Shown: one piece after another, positions 55,959 to 64,000 of the stretch
Layout: every line of letters begins with the position of its first letter
Numbering within the stretch: position 1 is the stretch's first letter
Assembly: GCA_029204225.1 (NCBI GenBank)
Contig: CM055109.1
Location: 33,320,099-33,384,098, forward strand
DNA: 64,000 nt
DNA from: Diphasiastrum complanatum
Lineage: Eukaryota; Streptophyta; Lycopodiopsida; Lycopodiales; Lycopodiaceae
Direction of reading: 5' to 3'
Made by a program: the position numbers and the translations under genes
The notes under the pieces: model-generated
The model's database searches: none
What the model saw: only the letters and a program-made list of their open reading frames with translations
What the model was told of the DNA's origin: nothing

Positions 55959-56190
55959 TTGTGATAGTCAAAGTGCCATTGCTGTATCAGCCAACACTAG
56001 ACTTCATTCCAAGAGTAAGCACATTGAACTGAAGTATCATTTCGTCAGAAGCAAAGTTCTCAACGAAGAGGTCTGTAGAATGCAAGATATGACAGCTGAT
56101 ATTTTTACCAAAGCATTAAGTTTGGAATCACACAAAGGATTTTGTGTAGAACTAAGTTTGAAGGTCAAGGCATTCAAGGATTCAGATTAA
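55959..56190 (+). pseudogene. Copia RNase H C-terminal remnant, plus strand (family R2)
   Basis: Reads FCDSQSAIAVSANTR, a KSKHIELKYHFVRSKV block and, after a small deletion, TADIFTKALS, ending at a TAA before GGGGGAG. It is the counterpart of 15578-15333. The KHIELKYHFV block is better preserved here than in the other copy. Confidence 0.8.
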
Positions 56191-56197
56191 GGGGGAG

Positions 56198-56485
56198 TGT
56201 TGGATTATTATTCTTCTTACTGATCAAATAATCGGTTATAATCTTCATCTGTTGTTTATCTAGTTCTGTAGAGTTTTCCATGTCTTTACATAGTTTGCAG
56301 TTTTACAAGTGTTTTTGTACAATCTGTAGAATTACATGGAGTGTTACCACAGTGTCACATTTTTTCCTTGTTAGGGATCTTGTGGAAAAATGCAGTCTTT
56401 TTTGCATTTTTTACCTGTCATGAGGATTTGTGCGCAAATATGCAGAGTGGCATTTTTTTGCTTTTTCCAAAGTGTCTCAAATGTA
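56198..56485 (+). repeat. Copia R2 3' LTR, truncated
   Basis: TGTTGGATTATT follows the purine tract GGGGGAG; matches 10054-10340 before stopping at a gypsy LTR piece. Confidence 0.8.
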
Positions 56486-56835
56486 GGAAAACACAACAAG
56501 CGAGACTATGGAGCAAAGCCACCCAACCAATCCTAGATCCCTCTTGAAGAATCCTCTTGGATATGGCCCCCAAGCCATGCCATGTAATAGCAAGAAGAGA
56601 AGAGGTCAACAAGTAACCTAGACCAAGTCGTCGACAAAATAGTCACTACCTCAATATATAGAGAGTAGGATCCTGTGCTTGAACCCAGGCAATCCCCATG
56701 CAGGTCAAATATAAATAGATCATAACTCTTCATGCATACCTCCTGCCTATATCAGTCGCACGTACATGCACTACTCCATATGTCTCAATTAGAGTGTCTG
56801 GGTCCTCTCAAGGTCATTAGTCACCAACAGGATCT
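56486..56835 (-). repeat. Gypsy LTR fragment, inverted
   Basis: Matches the reverse complement of about 13860-14205. Together with 55786-55958 it brackets the copia fragment in the same inverted arrangement as at 13749-15750. Confidence 0.75.
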
Positions 56836-57904
56836 TTAACTGCATTATCCGATAATCCAGAGATCTAAAAACTCTATCTAGATTTCCAATACCAGATATG
56901 CACATATCTATTCCACCAAGTACTAGAGTACCCTCATATTTGTTCCTAATGGATTTCAATAATCCAATAACAAAATTGTGATTTAACAAGAATCTGCACA
57001 TGGCTTTACCGTCACATAAACAACCCATCTGGTTGGTACTAACAATCCTGAATTCCTACGATCTGAGAGTTCCAACTCTTAAGAATAAGACTCTTTACAA
57101 TACAAATGTGACCAAGTATCATTCTCATTCCAATGTCACAATTTCCAATAACAAATAGGGTCAACTCATGGTCCTATAGATATTCAAAATAAATTCAACT
57201 TAATGAATTCAATAAGCCGGTGCTATGCAATTTTCTTCATGGATTATTAACCAGTTCAAGCTACATTACACAATCACATTTACCTACTCTAGTGTCTCAT
57301 TTTTTTCGTCCCTTATATTTTACAGTCACCTAAAAAATTCCTTTGACACAAATAAATGCTAGGTTGCTACACTTTTAACCACACTATCTTAAGTATTACT
57401 TCGTTAGAGTTGCCTGAAATTAATGGAAAATCAATAAAATTTGGATCCGGGTACTCTTTAAGATATCCGATACATCTATTTTGTAATCAAATATAGAGCT
57501 ACCTCTAAAAAATTACAACCTTATTTTATTTATTCACTTTAACAAGTATTTGGAAAGCTGGCCTTCATGCAAGTATTTACGATGATTTTCATAAACCACT
57601 TTTTGAGAGTAAAAGAATATCTTCCCATAAGATTTGGCCCGCACAAAAAACAAGCATTTTTTCCAGCCGTTTGAAAGCCTGCCCAACAAATGGATACTAT
57701 CAATCACTATTAACAAAAGTATATGTCAAAGAATAATTATAGTCATTGTCGTATATCATGTAAATGTCAAGAATTAGTAGTTGTATTTAACTGTTAACAA
57801 ACTCCTATGTACACAAGATAGACATTGTTTGAATGATTACCTGAGCATTCACCTAATCCTGGATAGTCATGCATTGTCCACATTACAATGGCATGTAGTG
57901 TAAA
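56836..57904. other. No gene recognised
   Basis: The minus-strand frame 57028-56789 (79 residues) reads somewhat protein-like but matches no family that I know. The rest is AT-rich sequence up to the E6 LTR. Confidence 0.35.
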
Positions 57905-58559
57905 TGTGAAAAATACAGATCCTAAGTGGATCTAAACTCCAAGATCATTGGCTTGAATGCTTGCACTCCAAACTACATAAGCTAGGAATTGGCAACACAT
58001 TCTATGCTACCTAGAATGCAAAGAACTTGATCAAAAAGCATTTATCACAAATGGAAACTTCCATAAACATCAAGTGCGGCCCAAAATAGCATTATACAGT
58101 CCATAATACATCAGCCTACCACTTTTGGAAAGCACCTAAGATCATACACAATAGCTTGAAGACAATACACACAACAATGCTCTCAATGGAGGAAGAAACA
58201 ATGACAATGATCTATTGATCTCAATGAAGCATACAAAAGGTTTCTCCAACCTGTTCTCCACGACTTTCCTACTATTTATGGATGAGGAAGATGACTCTCT
58301 CTCCTCTCTCTAGAAGGTACTTGACCCTAGATATTCCCTATATAGGAAAAATAGCTAAAAATGGCTTATATGACCAAAATACATCAAAATGGTCTCATTT
58401 TGAAGGGTATGAAGTTTGACACTTCATCATACTGAAAAAATACAGTAAATAAAAACATTGTGGCCTGGTTCACACGTGTGAAACTCCAGAACCAAAACTA
58501 TTTACAATTTTAGCCAATTTAGGCCTCAAACTAGCTAGGAAATGTTGACAATTTTCACA
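57905..58559 (-). repeat. E6 3' LTR
   Basis: 655 bp; plus-strand edges TGTGAAAAATAC and TTTTCACA. Contains the palindrome TTCACACGTGTGAA near 58471-58484. Confidence 0.93.
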
Positions 58560-61500
58560 CTCCCTCTTCAACATTGGATGCTAGTTTCAACATAGTCTTT
58601 GAGCACATTCCAAGATTAGATCTATGCATTAAATATAGGTCCTTTCCCAATGGTTTGGTGAAGATATCAGCCACACACTCCTTTGAAGAGACATGTTGAA
58701 GCTCCACCTCTTTGGCAATGACTTGATCTCTCACAAAATGGTGAGCAATCTCAATGTGCTTGCTCCTTGCATGAAAAACAGGATTGCTTGCCAAGCTTTG
58801 GGCTGAAAGGTTATCACAAAGTATGATTGGAGTCTTCTCTGGTTCCAGCAAGTGAAGATCCAATAACATCCTCTTGATCCAAAGAATCTCCTTGGTGCAT
58901 GTTGTTAATGCCTTGTACTCGGCTTCGGTGGAAGATAGAGAGATAGTTGGTTGCTTCTTTGATAGCCATGAGACCACTCCATCTCCAAGATAGATTGCAA
59001 AGGCACTTGTTGACTTCCTATCCATTTGATCACCTGCAAAATCTGAATCTGAAAATCCACAAAGGTTAGGTGTAGTACCTCCATACAAGATGCCAAAATC
59101 TCTAGATCCCGAGATGTATCTAAGTACTCTCTTTCCTAGCTTCCAATGAGCCTCACTAGGATCTTGCATAAATTGACTTAGTTTACCAACCACAAAGCTT
59201 AGATCAGGTCTTGTGATGGTTAACCATATAAGATATCCTATTAGCTTTCTATAGAGAGTAATGTCCTTGAAGGATCTTTCATTACTTCTTGTAGTTAGCT
59301 TTACATTTGATTCCATAGGAGTAGAAACAACTTTACAATCTTCCATATGAAACCTTTTTAGAATAGAGTTAACATACTTTTCTTGACATATGAATGTAGA
59401 TTTAGAAGTTCTAATAATCTCTATTCCTAAGATATAATGAAGTTTACCAAGATCTTGAATTTCAAACTCTCTTTTGAGTGCCATCTTGATTTCATCTATA
59501 TCTAGATTGTTACCACCACTTAAGATAATGTCATCAACATAGATCAAAAGTAAAGTGATATCATTTTCATTCAATCTAAAGTAGAGAGAATGATCATACT
59601 CACTCATAACAAAGTTTTGAGAAAGTAAGAAGGAATTGAGCTTAGCATACCAACTCCTTGGTGCTTGCTTTAGCCCATACAAACTCTTTTGGAGATAGCA
59701 CACATGATTAGGCTCATCATGTGAAACATAGCCCTCGGGTTGCTCCATGTAAATATCTTCTTCAAGATCACCATTCAAGAAGGCATTAGTAACATCCATT
59801 TGCCACATATCCCAATCATAAAGAGTTGCAAGAGAGATTAGGATTCGAATAGTTACCATCTTTGCCACGGGTGCAAAGGTCTCATCATAGTCAATACCAT
59901 ATTCTTGAGCATACCCCTTTGCCACCAACCTTGCCTTGTACTTGTTGATTGATCCATCTTGATTTGTCTTGATCTTGAAGATCCACTTACAACCAATTGC
60001 CTTCTTGTCCTTTGGAAGCTTTACCAACCTCCATGTGTTGCTTTTGATGAGTGCTTGATGCTCATGATCCATGGCTTGGATCCATTCCTTCTTTTGAATT
60101 GCTTCACCTACACAAGTTGGTTCATCAAAAGAGGTAAGAAAAGCAAAGTTAGAGTTGTCCACCACTTGCTTTCCTTTTTCATCATAGGTTAGCCTTGATG
60201 GCTTAGCCCTTTGCCTTTGAGTCTTCCTTGAAGTTTGCTTTGGAGTGGCATCTCCATCTTCATCCAAGACATCTTGCACATCATGATGATTAGTAGGCAC
60301 ATCAACATCAACATCAACAACATTGGAAACATTCTCTTCATGAAAGATGACATCCCTACTTATGACAACTTTCTTTGTAGAAGGAATGTACACTTTGTAA
60401 GCCTTGCTTACTTCACTATAGCCAACAAACACACCCTTCTTTGATGAAGGATCTTCTTTAGTTCTATCATCAAGTGTGATATTGACAAAACATGTACATC
60501 CAAAGATCCTACAATGCTTGACACTCGGCCTTCTACCATAAAGAACCTCATGAGGAGTTTTACCATCCAAGGAAGCACTTGTCCATCTATTACATAGATA
60601 GTTAGCACATGCTAAAGCTTCCCCCCAAAAAGACTTAGCAAGATTAGCATGTAGTCTCATTGCCTTGGCACATTCACAAAGGGTTCTATTCTTCCTCTCG
60701 GCCACTCCATTCTGTTGTGGAGTCCTAGGACTAGACATCTCCCTCTTAATCCCATGTGCTATACAAAAGTCTTTGAACCTATTTGAGGTGTATTCCCCTC
60801 CATTATCAGATCTTAAGCATTTGATCTTTGTATTGAATTGGTTTTCCATTTCATTCTTGAACTTGACAAATGCAGCAAACACTTCATCCTTACTTTTAAG
60901 AAGATAGATCTAAGTATGCCTACTAAAGTCATCAATGAAAGTTGCATACATCTTTGCCCCACCATTGCTAGTTGTACTAGAAGAATGAATATCAGAATGC
61001 ACAAGTTGAAAAACTTCTTTAGATCTAGAAGTAGATCTAGAATAAGCAAGTCTATGAGATTTGGACAAGGCACAATGTTCACAAACACTATTGTTTGCAA
61101 CAAGACTTTTAGGGAGACCAAGAACAAGCTCTTTCTTTGCCATTACCTCCAAAGATTTGAAGTTGGGATGGCCCAACCTCTTGTGCCAAACTTCTTGGTT
61201 TGTCAATTGCTCCCTAGCCATACATCCTTCATGATTAGAGATCACACATGCATCAAGCTTGAAAAGTTTACCATGCCTCCTACCTTGAGCAATCAAGGAT
61301 CCACATTTACTTATCAAACATGCATCTCCAATGAACTCCACATCAAGTCCTTTGTCAATCATTTGACTTACACTAAGCAAATTCTTAGTGATTGAAGGAA
61401 TGTACAAAACATTTTCAAGATTTGCTTTCCTATTTGTTGAAAGGGAAATAGGAATAGTGCCTATGCCTTTGATGTCACATTGACCATCATTTGCAGTGTA

Positions 61501-62508
61501 GATGATGTTACCTTCTCCCTCATAAGACAATAAGGATGTAAAGTATTCCTTATGTCTTGTCATGTGAGATGAGGCTCCACTATCAATCCACCAAGGATCA
61601 TTATCATCTATGTTGGCTAACAAACTTGAAGTCATAACAAGTGATTCACATGTGTTATGTTCTTCCTCATCTATTGTAAGATTTCCTTGCCTCTCTCCTT
61701 GCTCTCTTTTCTTCTTATAACATTCATTTGCAAAATGACCTTTTATCCCACAATAAAAGCACTTGAACTTTGACTTATTGTTCTTAGTAGAAGAGGAAGA
61801 GGAAGAGTGATCATCATGATCAAAGTTACCACCTTTGGATCATTTCCCTTTGCCTTTACCTTTGCCCTTGAATTTGCCTTTTGTGAAGAAAGCCTCTTCA
61901 CCTCCACCTTGCAAGGATGCACCATCAAGCTTTGATTGCAACCTATGTTCTTCAGCCAATAAGATTTCTTGCAAGTCAACCACACTTGGCAAGACTCTTT
62001 GAATGGCAAAACTTTGCACAAGGTTAGCATGTTCATTTAGCAAACCATTCAACATAACTTGGACTATTTCACCATCTTTTATGTTCTCATCAATGCATGC
62101 TAAATCATCACTTAGGGACTTAACTCTCAAGATAAATGCATGAGCACTTTCACCCTCTCTTTGCCTACTAGAAAATATTTGTCTCCTTAGGGTCAATACC
62201 CTAGATGTGGACTTTGATTCAAAGAGCTTCTTTAAGGCATTCCATGCCTCACTTGCACTTTGACACTTTCCAACTTCCTTGAGAAGTTCATTTGTAACAT
62301 TCATTTTAATGATATGAAGAGCCCTTTTGGCCTTCTTATCAAACCTTTGTTGCTCTTGAAGTGTGAGAGGTCTCTCTTCAATTTCTGCAACTATGTCCAT
62401 GAGTTCATTCAACTCAAGTAAGGACTCCATCCTCACTTTCCAAGTAGAGTAGTTTGATGAACTCAACCTTTCACTAGACTCTAGCATGATCCCACCATTG
62501 GAAGCCAT
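58555..62508 (-). pseudogene. E6 Gag-Pol polyprotein with two in-frame stops
   Basis: A single minus-strand frame of 1317 codons (family norm ~1320) interrupted only by TGA at 61842-61840, between capsid and zinc knuckle, and TAG at 60912-60910, in the integrase core. Gag starts at ATG 62508 (MASNGGIMLESSERL). Then come the capsid (to about 61900), zinc knuckle CFYCGIKGHFANEC (about 61728-61769), protease WWIDSGASSHM, pre-integrase VWHKRLGHPN and CEHCALSKSH, integrase first Asp in LVHSDIHSS, TAG, second Asp in LRSDNGGEY and Glu in VAERKNRT, RT with QMDVTNAFL and LIYVDDIIL, and RNase H with FSDSDFAGDQ, SSTEAEYKAL, LCDNLS and ADIFTKPL. No frameshift is present. The stop in integrase aligns with a Trp in E4. 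It is nearly intact and recently dead, or copied in trans. Confidence 0.92.
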
Positions 62509-63668
62509 GATTCTAATGTTTCTTCAACTTTTAGGTTTTGTCCTAAAGCACTTAGCACTCACTTTTCTCTCAACAAATGATAGATAAAGAGATCTATGAA
62601 GATTTAGGACCCTAAAACACTTCTATCTTGAACCTAGATGGTTTCCAAGCATAGAAAGGAAGATTGAAACACATGCAACACTTTGCACACACTAAGAATG
62701 GATTACAAAATCAAACCAACCTGAACACACTCTTGCTTAAGCTCTCAAACTTTCCAGCAAGTGACCAAATCAAGTTATGGTGTGAAGAGTTACTTGCATT
62801 CTTAGAAAATACCCAAAACTAGGATGCCAAGATTACCTAGTAATGAACAAACTTGATCAACATATGATCAACACACTAAGATATTGATTCAACCTGTAAA
62901 ACCACATGTAAACCACACTTCTAAAAGTTTATAAACTCTAGCAAGTGATAAATACAAGATTTAGAGGTGAATGAATGAGCACACTTAGTGAATCACAAGA
63001 CTAGCTTCACTATCTTGTCAAATCTTGGTGTTTAGATGTAGATCTAAGATCACTTCACATGAGAATGTTCCTCAACCTGTTAAGAACCTAAAAACACACT
63101 TGCATAATGGTTAACACCTTCCAGCAAATGCTCCAATCAAATTACATAAGGAGAGTTACTTACATGCTCAACAAAGTACACCAAAATTTATGCCAAAATT
63201 GATGACAATCTTTACAATATGCTCTTCACAATGGAGCTTACAATATGTTCACCCAAAAAAGGGGATCTTTCATCCAAATGGGAGCTTTGCTCAGCCTTTA
63301 GGAGAATTACAACTCACTCAAAAGAGCATTTGTCATCCACTTAAGGAGAAGTTTCATCCACTTAAGGAGAGTGTTCATCCAAGAATGGAGATTGTCAACA
63401 ATAGGATTGAAAAGAACATTGTTAATATTGAATATGCACAAGCCTCACAATCACAAATGATTAGGTGTTATGATCTGATCCAAAATAGTTTCTTTTCAGC
63501 CTCTGATCTTCAATAGACCTGAAATATGCTTTTGATCCACAAGTTCAACTCACAAAACAAAGGTTAGTAAGATTTGATCAACAAAGCAATGCAAAATCAT
63601 GCTAGAACTTGATCAAACATCCAAATATCACCAAAAATGGAATACTTACTGTAAATAGAAGCCAACCA
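62509..63668 (-). other. E6 untranslated leader with internal repeats
   Basis: About 1.16 kb between PBS and gag, twice the E4 leader. It holds three degenerate copies of a block beginning TCAACCTG or CAACCTG (about 62718, 62891 and 63072 in plus coordinates) and a 21-base periodic array at 63250-63396. The antisense frame 63190-63516 (108 residues) arises from that array. Confidence 0.65.
63250..63396. repeat. 21-bp degenerate tandem array, seven units
   Basis: Units start every 21 bases from 63250; those at 63334 and 63355 share CATCCACTTAAGGAGA, and most others begin CATCC, CACCC or similar. On the plus strand each unit encodes seven residues, mostly starting His-Pro, so the array gives an antisense heptad pattern within the 63190-63516 frame. 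Confidence 0.75.
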
Positions 63669-63680
63669 GCTCTGATACCA
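63669..63680 (-). other. E6 primer-binding site
   Basis: GCTCTGATACCA on the plus strand, TGGTATCAGAGC in element sense, adjoining the 5' LTR. Confidence 0.92.
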
Positions 63681-64000
63681 TGTGAAAAATACAGATCCTA
63701 AGTGGATCTAAACTCCAAGATCATTGGCTTGAATGCTTGCACTCCAAACTACATAAGCTAGGAATTGGCAACACATTCTATGCTACCTAGAATGCAAAGA
63801 ACTTGATCAAAAAGCATTTATCACAAATGGAAACTTCCATAAACATCAAGTGCGGCCCAAAATAGCATTATACAGTCCATAATACATCAGCCTACCACTT
63901 TTGGAAAGCACCTAAGATCATACACAATAGCTTGAAGACAATACACACAACAATGCTCTCAATGGAGGAAGAAACAATGACAATGATCTATTGATCTCAA
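63681..64000 (-). repeat. E6 5' LTR, cut by the window end
   Basis: The first 320 bases match 57905-58224 without a difference; the remaining ~335 bases are outside the window. Confidence 0.93.

Larger units (their letters stand above)
57905..64000 (-). mobile_element. Copia retrotransposon E6 (minus strand, runs off the window)
   Basis: 3' LTR 57905-58559 (655 bp), polypurine tract complement CTCCCTCTTCA at 58560-58570, one Gag-Pol frame 62508-58555 with two stops, leader 62509-63668, PBS 63669-63680, and the first 320 bases of the 5' LTR (63681-64000). The visible 5' LTR is identical to the corresponding 3' LTR, so insertion is recent. The base run before 57905 is GTAAA; its partner lies beyond the window. 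The family differs from E1-E5 in LTR sequence but shares the copia plan. Confidence 0.93.

Noticed and set aside
63190-63516. 108-residue ORF as a protein-coding gene
   Set aside because: It lies antisense in a retrotransposon leader and owes its openness to a 21-base repeat; kept only as a finding, not as a CDS.

Overview
This window is a block of nested, decaying LTR retrotransposons from a land plant with a large, repeat-rich nuclear genome. A gymnosperm or fern would fit, but I cannot name the species. The DNA is AT-rich, almost every long open frame is a retrotransposon Gag or Pol protein, and the Ty1/copia elements use a plant-type primer-binding site (TGGTATCAGAGC, matching initiator-Met tRNA). 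I saw no bacterial operons, no rRNA or tRNA genes and no CRISPR array. No host gene could be identified with confidence; three weak exon-like or gene-like fragments lie in the first 7 kb.

Layout. 1-9 kb: a minus-strand LTR/PBS remnant (1-663), exon-like pieces (1633-1986, 2466-2708), a duplicated block with a perfect hairpin (3555-3985), a GC-rich island with a long low-complexity ORF (3986-5080), a decayed minus-strand gene-like region (5909-6660), an 83-bp x3 tandem array (8166-8412) and a copia RNase H remnant (8680-8908). 9-20 kb: a mosaic of a dispersed repeat (here called R1), a degenerate copia element with a 1.1-kb LTR (10054-12200), a Ty3/gypsy integrase plus chromodomain remnant (12578-13345), and a composite of gypsy LTR, copia LTR and copia gag/RNase H pieces that recurs at 32.8-35.9 kb and 55.0-56.8 kb.

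21-31.5 kb: copia element E2 (plus strand, defective), split in its pre-integrase region by a gag-protease-only element, E3 (23585-28156), with target-site duplication GTTGG. 31.5-38.9 kb: another R1 copy, a deleted minus-strand gypsy element, another composite copy, and a gypsy gag pseudogene with several zinc knuckles. 38965-50378: minus-strand copia element E1, internally deleted, carrying the youngest insertion, E4 (40484-46798). E4 is structurally complete: 862-bp LTRs with two mismatches, matching AAAAC target-site duplications, PBS, polypurine tract and one uninterrupted 1326-residue Gag-PR-IN-RT-RNase H polyprotein. 51908-54992: E5, a relative of E2 cut at both ends but with an open 927-residue Pol frame. 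57905-64000 and beyond: minus-strand copia element E6, whose visible LTR portions are identical but whose single polyprotein frame has exactly two stop codons.

How the parts work together: only E4 has everything needed for autonomous transposition. E3, E2 and E1 lack essential domains and would have needed enzymes in trans. The nesting order agrees with LTR divergence judged by eye: about 3% for the hosts E1 and E2, about 1.6% for E3, about 0.2% for E4. The most interesting shared signal is a set of CACACGTGTG/CACACATGTG palindromes found in the LTRs of several distinct copia families. I found no convincing new non-transposon system.
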